Below are positions 24,725-35,047 of a DNA stretch of 64,000 nt, in pieces. The stretch lies in NCBI GenBank assembly GCA_029202405.1, contig CP119312.1:377001-441000 (forward strand), in the 5' to 3' direction. Position 1 is the stretch's first letter. Each line of letters starts with the position of its first letter. The notes under the pieces were generated by a model, which made no database searches, was not told the DNA's origin, and saw nothing but the letters and a program-made list of their open reading frames with translations. The translations under genes were made by a program, and so were the position numbers. Origin of the DNA: Candidatus Devosia phytovorans. Lineage in GTDB: Bacteria > Pseudomonadota > Alphaproteobacteria > Rhizobiales > Devosiaceae.

Positions 24725-26575
24725 CTACTGGCTTGCGCCACCAGTCTTGGCGGCTTTTTCGGCGTCCCACCACCAGAGCGTGGGGAAGCCGGACGAGAAT
24801 TCGGGCAAGTTTTCCGGGCGGCTGAAGCGGTCCCAGCGGGCGGTGCGGGAATTGCGCAGCGTATAGCTGGGGATGATGTAGTGATTGGCCAGCAGCACGC
24901 GGTCGAGTGCCTTGGTCACGGCCTCCTGGGTGTCGCGGTCGTCGGCGACCACCAGCAGGTCGATCAGGCTGTCGATCGCTGGATTGGCGATGCCGGCATA
25001 GTTCTGGCTGCCATCCTGGGTGGCCGAGCCGGAGCCGAAGAAGAACCGCTGTTCATTGCCCGGCGACCAGGACTGGGCCCAGCCGGCATAGATCACGTCA
25101 TAGTCGAAGCTGCGCGAGCGGTTGATGAACTGCGGGCTGTCGACAGTGCGGATGGTGGCAGCGACGCCGATCTGGCTAAGATTGGTGACGAGATTCTGCG
25201 CCACGGCCTCGATGGTGGGGCCATTGAGCAGGATTTCGATAGTCAGCTGCTGGCCATTTACATCGACCAGTTGATTGCCATTGAGTGTGTAGCCGGCCTC
25301 GGTCAAGAGGCCCAGGGCGGTGCGCAGGTTGTTGCGCAGCTCGGTCGGCGAGCCGCTGACCGGATTGGTATATTGCTCGGTAAAGACCGCGGGAGGGACC
25401 TGGTCCTTGACGGTTTCCAGTACTTCGAGCTCTTCGCCCTCCGGCAGGCCCGAAGAGCGGAAGGGCAGGCCGAAGAAATAGCTGTCGATGCGCTCATACT
25501 GGTTGAAGAACAGCGTATTGCTCAACTCCTCGAAATCGAAAGCGTAGTTGAGCGCTTCGCGCACCAGTGGATCCTGGAATTTCTCGCGGCGCAGATTGGG
25601 GATGAAGCCCATCATCAGGCCCGAGCCGGCATAGTCCTGGGGGAATTCTTCCTTGATGACACGGCCGTCGGTGACGGCCGGGAAGTCATAGGCGGTGGCC
25701 CAGCGACGGGCCTGGTTTTCCATCCAGAAGTCGAACTGGTCACCCTTGAAGGCTTCGAACTGCACGGTCAGGTCGAGGAAATATTCGGTGCGGTACTCGT
25801 CGAAATTGTTCTGTCCGACATTGGTCGGGTGGTCTGCGCCCCAGAAATCCTCGACGCGCTTGTAGGTGATGGTGCGGCCGGCGTCGAAGCTTTCCAGCTC
25901 ATAAGGGCCAGAGCCCATCGGCGCTTCGAGCGTGGATTCGCCGATATTGCGCGTCTTGCCCTTGGCATCCTCACCCTCCCACCAGTGCTGGGGAAAGACC
26001 TGGAGCTGGCCCAGGATCAGCGGCAATTCGCGATTGCCCTTCTGGTCGAAGGTGAAGGTCACCTCGCCGGGGGCGGTGACTTCGGCCTTGGTGATGTTGA
26101 TGTAATACTGCTGCCGATCGGGATTGAGTTCGATCGTCTTCTCGAAGCTCCAGACCACGTCCTCGGCGGTCACCGGCTCGCCATCGTGCCATCTGGCATC
26201 GGGGTTGACGCGGAAGGTCACCGAGCCATAGTCGTCGCCGATCCTGAGCTCGCTGGCGAGTTGCCCGTAATAGACGCTCTGCTCGTCGAGCGAAGGCGTC
26301 AGCAGCGTCTCGTAGACCAGGCCAAGGCCGGCCGCGGCATCGCCCTTGGGCAGGATGGGATTGAAGGTATCAAAACCGCCCAGCGCGCCCAGCCGCACGA
26401 TGCCGCCCTTGGGAGCATCGACATTGACATAGTCGAAATGGGTGAAGTCGGCGCCGTATTTGGGCTGGCCCTCCATGGCGAAGGCGTGGACCCACTGACC
26501 GGGGGCCGTCTGGGCCATGGCGGGGACTGCGGTAGAGAGGGCCAGGGCAGCGGCAAGGAGGGATGCCAATTTCAT
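24725..26575 (-). CDS. yejA: peptide ABC transporter substrate-binding protein YejA
   Basis: A periplasmic SBP of family 5 (DppA/OppA/YejA), 616 residues with a signal peptide cut after VPAMA. Motifs typical of the family include DARWHDGEPVTAEDVVWSFE and the lobe-hinge region SGPYELESFD. The last gene of the minus-strand run encodes the YejBEF permease and ATPase, so it is assigned to that importer. YejABEF takes up oligopeptides, including microcin C and antimicrobial peptides in enterobacteria and Brucella. Here yejA is last, not first as in E. coli. It ends at a shared terminator. Confidence 0.92.
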   Translation of the reverse strand: MKLASLLAAALALSTAVPAMAQTAPGQWVHAFAMEGQPKYGADFTHFDYVNVDAPKGGIVRLGALGGFDTFNPILPKGDAAAGLGLVYETLLTPSLDEQSVYYGQLASELRIGDDYGSVTFRVNPDARWHDGEPVTAEDVVWSFEKTIELNPDRQQYYINITKAEVTAPGEVTFTFDQKGNRELPLILGQLQVFPQHWWEGEDAKGKTRNIGESTLEAPMGSGPYELESFDAGRTITYKRVEDFWGADHPTNVGQNNFDEYRTEYFLDLTVQFEAFKGDQFDFWMENQARRWATAYDFPAVTDGRVIKEEFPQDYAGSGLMMGFIPNLRREKFQDPLVREALNYAFDFEELSNTLFFNQYERIDSYFFGLPFRSSGLPEGEELEVLETVKDQVPPAVFTEQYTNPVSGSPTELRNNLRTALGLLTEAGYTLNGNQLVDVNGQQLTIEILLNGPTIEAVAQNLVTNLSQIGVAATIRTVDSPQFINRSRSFDYDVIYAGWAQSWSPGNEQRFFFGSGSATQDGSQNYAGIANPAIDSLIDLLVVADDRDTQEAVTKALDRVLLANHYIIPSYTLRNSRTARWDRFSRPENLPEFSSGFPTLWWWDAEKAAKTGGASQ

Positions 26576-26611
26576 CGGACGGCTCCGGGATTTTGATTTT
26601 ATGACAACAAA

Positions 26612-28215
<1,604 letters not shown>

Positions 28216-28219
<4 letters not shown>

Positions 28220-28704
28220 GACGCAAGTGCTGCCGTCAAGTCGCGTACGGTTTCGAGTGTCATCTTCAACCCCTGCACCTCTCCGGTTGCCAGCTCGGGA
28301 TAGGGGCTTTCGCCAAAACTGAAGTTCTGCGCCAGAGCCGTATCGCCCGTCAGGATCGATTCGCATCCCAGCTGCAGTGCTGTCGCCGCATGAATGGCAT
28401 CTGGTAATTTCAAACGATATCGGCTGCGTAGCAAGGCAGCGCCCAGAAGTATGGTCCGATCGACCTCTCCCACTCTCAGCCAATCGCTGGGCTCCAGCAG
28501 TCTTTCATATCGAATGCGCAAACGCCGATCATGATCCCGCAACGGATGAACGAGGATTTCCGCCAGGGTCAACTCACTGGTTGCAAATACCGGTGCATTG
28601 CCATGTCGGATTTCCAGCAGGTCGATCAGCGCAGTGGTCAGCTCGTGTCCGCCTTCCCAGGCGCGAATGAAAACGTTGGTATCGGCATAAACCAGGGATG
28701 GCAC
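28216..28704 (-). CDS. PIN-domain toxin (VapC-like ribonuclease)
   Basis: A 162-residue PIN-domain protein. The acidic residues that bind metal in PIN nucleases are present: the first in VYADTNVFIRAW, a Glu in LTLAEILVHP, an Asp in KLPDAIHAATA and an Asp in ILTGDTALA. VapC-type toxins cleave tRNA or rRNA when released from antitoxin. The gene follows a small acidic protein gene directly (no gap), the antitoxin-toxin order. Its stop overlaps the yejF start by four bases. The module therefore sits inside the yejBE-yejFA run. The nuclease site looks intact. Confidence 0.85.
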
Positions 28705-28962
28705 TCAGTCGTCCCACTCGTCTCGAAGGGCGCGGATGCGGGCGACGGCCTCTTCGGTCGAGACGGTCTTGCCCTTTGCTTCATTCTCGCGTTGCATTTG
28801 CCGCATCAGGGCGATGGCGTCTGCATGCGGAAGCGGACCGCGCTCGTCCAGTTCCGCACTGGCTTCGCTGACGACTGTCACGGAATCCACGCCCCGAAAT
28901 TGGAGGCGCAAATCCTCGGGCAGGTTCTCGACCGGATAGTGTTCGCGCACGATCTTGTTCAT
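28705..28962 (-). CDS. antitoxin paired with PIN toxin
   Basis: An 85-residue protein directly before the PIN toxin gene. The N-terminal half (IVREHYPVENLPEDLRLQF) looks like a small DNA-binding or dimerisation region, as in VapB-like antitoxins. The C-terminal half is charged and helical (RQMQRENEAKGKTVS, ending ALRDEWDD), as expected for the toxin-wrapping tail. AAGGAG lies before its ATG. I do not recognise a named antitoxin family; the assignment rests on size, charge, gene order and its partner. Confidence 0.75.
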   Translation of the reverse strand: MNKIVREHYPVENLPEDLRLQFRGVDSVTVVSEASAELDERGPLPHADAIALMRQMQRENEAKGKTVSTEEAVARIRALRDEWDD

Positions 28963-28996
28963 CTCGGCACTCCTTCTGCCCGTATCCTATCACGTT

Positions 28997-30139
28997 TCAT
29001 GCCAGCGTCTTCCTGGGGTCGAAAGCGTCGCGGACGGCTTCGCCGATGAAGACGAGGAGGGTCATGATGATGGCGATGGCGAAAAAGCCGGTGAAGCCGA
29101 GCCAGGGGGCCTGGAGATTGTCCTTGCCCTGAACCAGCAGGTCACCCAGCGAAGGTGTGCCGGTCTGCAGGCCGAGGCCGAAGATGTCGAGCGAGGTCAG
29201 TGTCACCACCGAGCCGGAGAGGATGAAGGGCATGAAGGTGAGGGTGGCCACCATGGCATTGGGTAGGAGATGGCGGAACATGATGGTGAGATTGGAGACG
29301 CCGAGCGCACGGGCGGCGGTGACATATTCGAAATTGCGGCCGCGCAGGAATTCGGCGCGCACGATGCCGACCAGCGACACCCAGGAGAAGAGCAGCAGGA
29401 TGCCGAGCAGCACCCAGAAGCTGGGGGCGATGACGCTGGAGATGATCAGCAGCAGGTAGAGCGTGGGGACGGAGGTCCAGATTTCGATGAGGCGCTGCGC
29501 GATGAGGTCGAGCCAGCCGCCGAAATAGCCCTGCACGGCGCCGGCAAAAAGGCCGATGACCGAGGAGAGGATGGTAAGGGTAAAGCCGAAGAGGATGGAG
29601 ATGCGGATGCCATAGAGCAGGCGCGACAGCACGTCATAGGCTTCGCCGTCGGTGCCCAGCCAGTGGTAATTGCCCCAGTGGCAAGCGGGGTCGGCGACGC
29701 CCTCGGGGTAGCGTTCGCAGATCTGGTCGCGGCTCATCATCCAGCTTGGCGGGGTGGCGCCGGAGCCGGGCTGGTAGCCGTCCACCGTGCCATAGCCCCA
29801 GCGGATCGGCGGCCAGACCGTCCAGCCATTGGCCTCGATCTCGTCGGCGATGAAGCTGTCGCGGTAGTTGGTGACGGCCAGGAAGCCGCCGAACTTGCTC
29901 TCGGGGTAGTTGACGAAGGCCGGGAACAGCAGTTCGCCCTTGTAGGAGGCGACCAGCGGGCGGTCATTGGCGATAAATTCGGAGCCAAGCGTCACGAGGA
30001 AGATGGCGAGGAAAATCCACAGCGACCAGTAACCGCGGCGATTTGCGCGGAAGTTCTGCAGCCGGCGCCTGTTCAGCGGGCTGAGATTGCCATTGCGCGG
30101 GGCCTCGATCACTGCGGCCTGGGTGGTCATCTCGGTCAT
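28997..30139 (-). CDS. yejE: peptide ABC transporter permease YejE
   Basis: A 380-residue inner-membrane permease of the DppC/OppC/YejE type. Six or so hydrophobic segments are visible; the first is at WSLWIFLAIFLVTLGSEF. The large periplasmic loop after it (YPESKFGGFLAV, RDSFIADEIEANGW) is characteristic of YejE. The EAA loop that contacts the ATPase is at YVTAARALGVSNLTIMFRH. The start overlaps the yejB stop by four bases. The next gene downstream is the toxin-antitoxin pair, 34 bp away. Confidence 0.93.
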   Translation of the reverse strand: MTEMTTQAAVIEAPRNGNLSPLNRRRLQNFRANRRGYWSLWIFLAIFLVTLGSEFIANDRPLVASYKGELLFPAFVNYPESKFGGFLAVTNYRDSFIADEIEANGWTVWPPIRWGYGTVDGYQPGSGATPPSWMMSRDQICERYPEGVADPACHWGNYHWLGTDGEAYDVLSRLLYGIRISILFGFTLTILSSVIGLFAGAVQGYFGGWLDLIAQRLIEIWTSVPTLYLLLIISSVIAPSFWVLLGILLLFSWVSLVGIVRAEFLRGRNFEYVTAARALGVSNLTIMFRHLLPNAMVATLTFMPFILSGSVVTLTSLDIFGLGLQTGTPSLGDLLVQGKDNLQAPWLGFTGFFAIAIIMTLLVFIGEAVRDAFDPRKTLA

Positions 30140-31233
30140 ACTTCGCGGCTCTCGAAATCAAGCCGCGGATCGACCCACATATAGGCCAGGTCCGAGACCA
30201 GCGAGATGACGAGGCCGAGCAGGCTGAAGATATAGAGCGTGGCAAAGACCACGGGATAATCGCGATTGGCCACGGACTGGAAACCGAGCAGGCCGAGGCC
30301 ATCGAGCGAGAAAATCGTCTCGATCAGCAGCGAGCCGCCGAAGAAGGCGCCGATGAAGGCGCCGGGGAAGCTGGCGATGATCAGCATCATGGCGTTGCGG
30401 AAGACGTGGCCGTAGAGCACCTGGCGTTCCGTCAGCCCCTTGGCCCGCGCCGTGGTGACATATTGCTTGCCGATCTCGTCGATGAAGGAGTTCTTGGTGA
30501 GAAGGGTCGTGGTGGCGAAGGCGCCGAGCCCCATGGCGATGATGGGCAGGACGAGGTGCCAGAAATAGTCGAGCAGCTGGCGCCACCAGGGGAAGCTGTT
30601 GAAGCCGGGCGAGGTCAGGCCACGCAGCGGGAAGAGGGACCAGAAGCTGCCACCGGCAAAGAGGATGACCAGCGCAATGGCGATGAGGAAGCCGGGAATG
30701 GCATAGCCCATGATGACCAGGGTCGAGGTCCAGACGTCGAATCGGGAACCGTCGGACACGGCCTTTTTGATGCCGAGGGGAATCGAAATGCCATAGGCGA
30801 TCAGCGTCATCCAGAGCCCCAATGATATGGAGACCGGCATTTTTTCGAGGATCAGGTCGATAACCGAAATATCGCGATAATAGCTGTCGCCGAAATCGAA
30901 GCGCAGGTAGTTCCACAGCATCATGCCGAAACGTTCGAGCGGCGGCTTGTCGAAGCCGAACTGCTTTTCGATTCGTGCCACCAGTTCGGGCGATAGGCCC
31001 TGGCTGCCTCGATAGGCGGAACTGTTGCCGCCCTGGCCGGGCTGGGCGGCGAAATCGCCGGCTTCCGAGCCGGTGACGCGCGAGGTCAGCGAATTGTTCT
31101 GGCCCGAGATATTGGCCAGCGCTTGTTCGACGGGGCCGCCGGGGGCAAACTGGGTGATGATGAAGGATATCGCCATGATGCCGAAAATGGTCGGTATCAT
31201 CAGCAGCAGGCGGCGGAATATATAGGCGCCCAT
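30136..31233 (-). CDS. yejB: peptide ABC transporter permease YejB
   Basis: A 365-residue permease of the DppB/OppB/YejB type and the first gene of the operon. It begins MGAYIFRRLLLMIPTIFGI, the usual first helix, followed by FAPGGPVEQALA. The long insert (RVTGSEAGDFAAQPGQGG) is typical of YejB. The EAA motif is at YVTTARAKGLTERQVLYGH. The 190 bp upstream, shared with the divergent DUF2007 gene, must contain the promoter; I see no consensus motif there. Confidence 0.93.
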   Translation of the reverse strand: MGAYIFRRLLLMIPTIFGIMAISFIITQFAPGGPVEQALANISGQNNSLTSRVTGSEAGDFAAQPGQGGNSSAYRGSQGLSPELVARIEKQFGFDKPPLERFGMMLWNYLRFDFGDSYYRDISVIDLILEKMPVSISLGLWMTLIAYGISIPLGIKKAVSDGSRFDVWTSTLVIMGYAIPGFLIAIALVILFAGGSFWSLFPLRGLTSPGFNSFPWWRQLLDYFWHLVLPIIAMGLGAFATTTLLTKNSFIDEIGKQYVTTARAKGLTERQVLYGHVFRNAMMLIIASFPGAFIGAFFGGSLLIETIFSLDGLGLLGFQSVANRDYPVVFATLYIFSLLGLVISLVSDLAYMWVDPRLDFESREV

Positions 31234-31423
31234 TGCGGCTCCGGCGGCAGTTTGTTGAACGAAGCTAAGCGCTTGGCCATGGTCATCGGCAAATCACCAT
31301 GCGGTGAGACGCCGAGGGCGGAGTGCAACACTTCGATGACGGATTGGCAATGGATTAATCGTGAGCGCCCTTGCCCGTGCCGGCTTTGGCGGTCAGGATC
31401 GCTGATAACAAGAGGAGTGCCCC

Positions 31424-31657
31424 ATGGCCTATCAGATCATTGCCCAAGCCAAGACCGAGTCCATGGCGCGGGCCCTGATCGTGGCGCTGCGCGCCTATGG
31501 TTTTCATCCGCTGGAGCAGGGTGAGGGCGGGTTGCCGGGCGTGCCGAATCTGTTCGGCCCAGACGGCGTGCCGGTGCAGGTGCCCGAAGAAGAAGCCGAG
31601 GATGCAACTGTTCTGGCACAAGATCTGTTGAAGGAAATGGCCACTTCCGGCGCATAA
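31424..31657 (+). CDS. small DUF2007-like protein
   Basis: A 77-residue soluble protein. It opens YQIIAQAKTESMARALIVAL and has a mixed alpha/beta pattern like the DUF2007 (putative signal-transducing, PII-like) family, ending in an acidic helix (PEEEAEDATVLAQDLL). AAGAGGAG lies ahead of the ATG, so it is translated. No partner is indicated by its neighbours. The function is unknown and the family call is tentative. Confidence 0.65.
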   Translation: MAYQIIAQAKTESMARALIVALRAYGFHPLEQGEGGLPGVPNLFGPDGVPVQVPEEEAEDATVLAQDLLKEMATSGA

Positions 31658-31777
31658 CGGCCATATTGCAATGTGCTGTTACTGACGCGGGCCGGGCTGT
31701 TGAATGGAGCGCTGGCATTGGCTATAAGCCAGCCAGGCGGTTAACCTTTTTGAAAGCCCTAGGGCAGGAGCGAACCC

Positions 31778-32404
31778 ATGACGGTTTGGATGCGCGGATC
31801 CTCCGCGATTGGCGTGGCGGCAATCGCCGTTCTGCTGGCAGCGTGCCAGTCGACCGGTTCCAATACGGCCAATCTCAATACGATTGGTGCCCCGTCGCAG
31901 TTGCAGCCGGTACAGAGTTCAAGCGTGCAGCAGGGCACGCTGCCGGCCATCGGCGCGACCGGTACGCCGGCACCAGGGCTTTCGGGCCAGCCCGTCCTCG
32001 GCGGCGTCAATACGCAGACGGCGATGACCACGCCGGGCATGACCCAGCCGGGTGCGCCCGGTGCAGCACCCGCTGCTGGCGGCAATAGCTCCTTCGTGAC
32101 GCTCAACCAGCCGATGGGCGGTGGCGTGAGCGCCGGTCCGGAAGGCGTGTGGAACGTGGTGGCCGGTGCCGCTACCTGCCGCATCAACCTGCCCATGACG
32201 GCCAAGACCGGCACCAGCTATTACCGCGCCTCGGCTCCGGGCTGCACCGTGCCGCAGATCGCTTCGGTCACCGGCTGGCAGCAGGTCGGCAGCCAGCTGC
32301 AGCTCTATGATGAAAACGGCAATATCGCTGCTTTCCTCGCGCCGAGCTCGGGCCGCTACATCGGCACCATCTCGGGTGGCCAGGCCATCTCGATGGCCCG
32401 CTAA
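31778..32404 (+). CDS. Omp19-like lipoprotein, AprI/Inh protease inhibitor domain
   Basis: A 208-residue outer-membrane lipoprotein. The signal ends at a lipobox (LLAAC, Cys23). A low-complexity Gln/Pro/Thr/Gly linker spans about 25-115. The last 90 residues (GVWNVVAGAATCRINL, CTVPQIASVTGWQ, LQLYDENGNIAAFL) form the AprI/Inh beta-barrel inhibitor domain with its two cysteines. Architecture and end (GGQAISMAR) match Brucella Omp19, which protects the cell against host and gut proteases. A clear AGGAG precedes the ATG, and a terminator follows. Confidence 0.88.
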   Translation: MTVWMRGSSAIGVAAIAVLLAACQSTGSNTANLNTIGAPSQLQPVQSSSVQQGTLPAIGATGTPAPGLSGQPVLGGVNTQTAMTTPGMTQPGAPGAAPAAGGNSSFVTLNQPMGGGVSAGPEGVWNVVAGAATCRINLPMTAKTGTSYYRASAPGCTVPQIASVTGWQQVGSQLQLYDENGNIAAFLAPSSGRYIGTISGGQAISMAR

Positions 32405-32415
32405 GGTTTTCGGTG

Positions 32416-32446
32416 AAGCCGGCCTGCAAATGGCCGGCTTTCTTTT
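32416..32446 (+). terminator. rho-independent terminator after Omp19-like gene
   Basis: A 9-bp stem (AAGCCGGCC with GGCCGGCTT, seven-base loop) is followed by TCTTTTT. Confidence 0.85.
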
Positions 32447-32456
32447 TGGTTGTATC

Positions 32457-32591
32457 GTGCCACGCCCTCGTGGTTCGAGGCTTTGCCATAGCAAAGCACC
32501 TCACCATGAGGGCTGTTGGTAAATCTCTTACTCAGTAGCCCTCATGGTGAGGTGGGAGCGCAGCGACCCTCGAACCACGAGGGCGTGGCAC
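32457..32591. repeat. nested palindromic intergenic element, 135 bp
   Basis: The outer arms are a perfect 24-bp inverted repeat (32457-32480 with 32568-32591). Inside them is a second perfect 18-bp inverted repeat (32497-32514 with 32537-32554). Together they could form a long cruciform or RNA hairpin. No open frame of note lies inside. It sits between the Omp19-like terminator and zapE and looks like a rhizobial-type intergenic palindrome. Confidence 0.85.
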
Positions 32592-32643
32592 AGTTATCCT
32601 GCCCTTGACCTCAGGCCATTGTGCACGCATTGGATGCCGCGTC

Positions 32644-33792
32644 ATGACATCCTCTTCCCAATCCTCCGGTCCCGTCACCGCCGCCTATGCCGATCTGGCG
32701 GGGCGGGGGACGCTTGTTGCCGATCCGGCGCAGCGCGAGGCGGCCGGGCGGCTCGATGCCGTGCTGGCGGGTCTTCTCGCCGAGCAGCCCAAGGGCTTTT
32801 TCGGGAAACTCTTCGACAAGCCGCAGCCGGTGCGCGGGCTCTATCTCTTTGGCGAGGTGGGTCGCGGCAAGACCATGCTGATGGACCTGTTCTTTGCTGC
32901 GGCGCCGTTCAGGCAGAAGCGGCGCGTGCATTTCCATGAATTCATGGACGAGATCCATGCCGGCATGGCCGCTTTCCGCAAGAGCGAGAAGGGGCGCGAT
33001 GCCGATCCGGTCGAGGCCGTGGTCAAGCCGATCGTCCGCTCCGGCCTGCGCCTGCTGTGCCTCGATGAATTTCACGTGCATGACATCACCAATGCCATGC
33101 TGCTCTACCGGCTGTTCGAAAAGCTGTTCGCGCAGGGTGTGACGCTGGTGGCGACATCCAATGTGCTGCCCGATGACCTTTACAAGGACGGGCTCAACCG
33201 CCAACTCTTCCTGCCCTTCATCGCCTTGCTCAAGCAGCATTGCGAGGTCGCGAGCCTGCATGCCGAGCGCGATTATCGCCGCATGAAGTTTGCCGGCCAG
33301 CATGTCTATGCCTTCGGCACCGGTCCGGCGGTCAGGGCCGAGATGGATCGGCTGTGGCTGCGCATCACCGGCGGCGAGGCGGGGGCGCCGGGCGTGGTCG
33401 AAAGCATTGGCCGGGAAATCCCCGTGCCACTGGTCGCGATGGGGGCAGCCCGCTTCAACTTCGCCGATCTCTGCGAAAAGCCGCTGGGCTCGCGTGACTT
33501 CGTGCGCATCGCCCATCAGTTCGACTCGGTCATCATCGACGGCGTGCCGCAGATGGACCGAACGAAGTCGGACGCGGCCAAGCGGTTTATCCTGCTGATC
33601 GACAATCTCTACGATCGCGGCGTCAAGCTGGGCGCCAGCTTTGCTGCCCCGCTCGAGCAATTGGGCAAGGACGACCGCACGGCCTTCGAATTCCAGCGCA
33701 CGATTTCGCGTCTCGATGAGATGCAGTCGGAGGAATATCTGGCCAAGGGATTGCGGGACTCTCCGTCGGAAGACGTCACCACCCCAGCCTGA
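32644..33792 (+). CDS. zapE: cell division protein ZapE (AFG1-like ATPase)
   Basis: A 382-residue AFG1/LACE1-type P-loop ATPase; ZapE affects Z-ring constriction in E. coli. Walker A is LFGEVGRGKTMLMD and Walker B is LLCLDEFHVHD. The ATNAMLLYRLFEKLF-like helix and the sensor ATSNVLPDDLY follow. The C-terminal part (YDRGVKLGASFAAPLEQL) is the family's typical end. The 32644 ATG follows the palindromic element by about 50 bp. In Hyphomicrobiales this gene commonly precedes mdh, as here. Confidence 0.92.
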   Translation: MTSSSQSSGPVTAAYADLAGRGTLVADPAQREAAGRLDAVLAGLLAEQPKGFFGKLFDKPQPVRGLYLFGEVGRGKTMLMDLFFAAAPFRQKRRVHFHEFMDEIHAGMAAFRKSEKGRDADPVEAVVKPIVRSGLRLLCLDEFHVHDITNAMLLYRLFEKLFAQGVTLVATSNVLPDDLYKDGLNRQLFLPFIALLKQHCEVASLHAERDYRRMKFAGQHVYAFGTGPAVRAEMDRLWLRITGGEAGAPGVVESIGREIPVPLVAMGAARFNFADLCEKPLGSRDFVRIAHQFDSVIIDGVPQMDRTKSDAAKRFILLIDNLYDRGVKLGASFAAPLEQLGKDDRTAFEFQRTISRLDEMQSEEYLAKGLRDSPSEDVTTPA

Positions 33793-33934
33793 AACGTTCC
33801 CGTGCCCATCCGGCACCACCCCTTCGCCCATCAGCAAGGCCATATTCGAGTTTAAGACGAAGGGTTCACTTGCCCCTCAAAGCTCGTAGGGTTAAGAACT
33901 GCGCCAATTCAACGCAGTGTCGGGATGAGGACTC

Positions 33935-34897
33935 ATGGCGCGTAAAAAGATTGCCCTAATCGGTGCAGGACAGATCGGCGGAACGCTGGCTCTGTTGTCG
34001 GCGCAGAAGGAACTGGGCGATATCGTCCTGTTCGACGTGGTCGACGGCGTTGGTCCGGGCAAGGCGCTCGACATTGCCCAGTCCGCTCCGGCTCAGGGCC
34101 TTGCCGCTACCCTCAAGGGGACGTCCGAATACAAGGACATCGAAGGCGCCGATGTCGTCATCGTGACCGCCGGCGTGCCGCGCAAGCCGGGCATGAGCCG
34201 CGACGATCTGCTTGAAATCAACCTCAAGGTGATGGAGCAGGTGGGTGCGGGCATTGCCAAGTATGCGCCCAAGGCTTTCGTCATCTGCATCACCAACCCG
34301 CTCGACGCCATGGTCTGGGCGCTGCAGAAGTTCTCCGGCCTGCCCGCCAACAAGGTGATCGGCATGGCCGGCGTGCTGGACAGCTCGCGCTTCATCCATT
34401 TCATCGCCGAAGAGCTGGGCGTTTCGACCGAGGACGTGACCGCCTTCGTGCTGGGCGGCCATGGCGACACCATGGTGCCGCTGACCCGCTATTCCACCGT
34501 TGCCGGCATCCCGCTGACCGACGTGGTCAAGATGGGCTGGATCTCCAAGGAAAAGCTCGACGAGATCGTGCAGCGCACCCGCGATGGTGGCGCCGAGATC
34601 GTTGGCCTGCTCAAGACCGGCTCGGCCTTCTATGCGCCTGCCGCTTCCGCCATTGCCATGGCCGAGAGCTATCTCAAGGACAAGAAGCGCGTCATGCCTG
34701 CCGCTGCCTATCTCGATGGCCAGTATGGCGTGAAGGGCACCTATGTCGGCGTGCCGGTCGTCATCGGCGCCGGTGGTGCGGAAAAGGTCGTCGAAATCTC
34801 GCTCAATTCTTCCGAGCAAAAAGCCTTCGACAAATCGGTCGGTGCCGTTGAAGGCCTGATCGAGGCCTGCAAGAAAATCGCGCCGAAACTGGCGTAA
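33935..34897 (+). CDS. mdh: malate dehydrogenase
   Basis: The NAD-dependent TCA enzyme oxidising malate to oxaloacetate, 320 residues, of the LDH-like MDH group common in alphaproteobacteria. The NAD motif is ALIGAGQIGG with the adenine-ribose Asp in VLFDVVDG. The substrate arginine loop is VPRKPGMSRDDLL, and the catalytic His is in GGHGDTMVPL. GAGGACTC precedes the ATG. A strong hairpin follows the stop. It heads the TCA block shared by most Hyphomicrobiales. Confidence 0.97.
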   Translation: MARKKIALIGAGQIGGTLALLSAQKELGDIVLFDVVDGVGPGKALDIAQSAPAQGLAATLKGTSEYKDIEGADVVIVTAGVPRKPGMSRDDLLEINLKVMEQVGAGIAKYAPKAFVICITNPLDAMVWALQKFSGLPANKVIGMAGVLDSSRFIHFIAEELGVSTEDVTAFVLGGHGDTMVPLTRYSTVAGIPLTDVVKMGWISKEKLDEIVQRTRDGGAEIVGLLKTGSAFYAPAASAIAMAESYLKDKKRVMPAAAYLDGQYGVKGTYVGVPVVIGAGGAEKVVEISLNSSEQKAFDKSVGAVEGLIEACKKIAPKLA

Positions 34898-34910
34898 ATT
34901 GTCCCAGATC

Positions 34911-34963
34911 AACCCCGCATCGCTGCGGGGTTGGTCATTTCTGGTGAGGCTTCTCGCCTCGCC
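34911..34963 (+). terminator. hairpin terminator after mdh plus a short palindromic repeat
   Basis: A 9-bp stem (34911-34919 with 34924-34932, TCGC loop) follows mdh by 13 bases, with a weak T-rich tail. A second hairpin (GGTGAGGC with GCCTCGCC, 34943-34963) follows and resembles a dispersed palindrome unit. Confidence 0.65.
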
Positions 34964-35047
34964 GGGAATGACGCAGAGGATCGAACCCGTTATACGGTCG
35001 CTTGAGATTTCTCCCGGCACCGTCCTGCCCATCCAAGGGGATTAGAC

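Noticed and set aside
32457..32591. tRNA-like GGTTCGAGG sequence in the palindrome
   Set aside because: It resembles a T-loop motif, but there is no acceptor stem, anticodon arm or CCA-side pairing around it; it is part of the inverted repeat.
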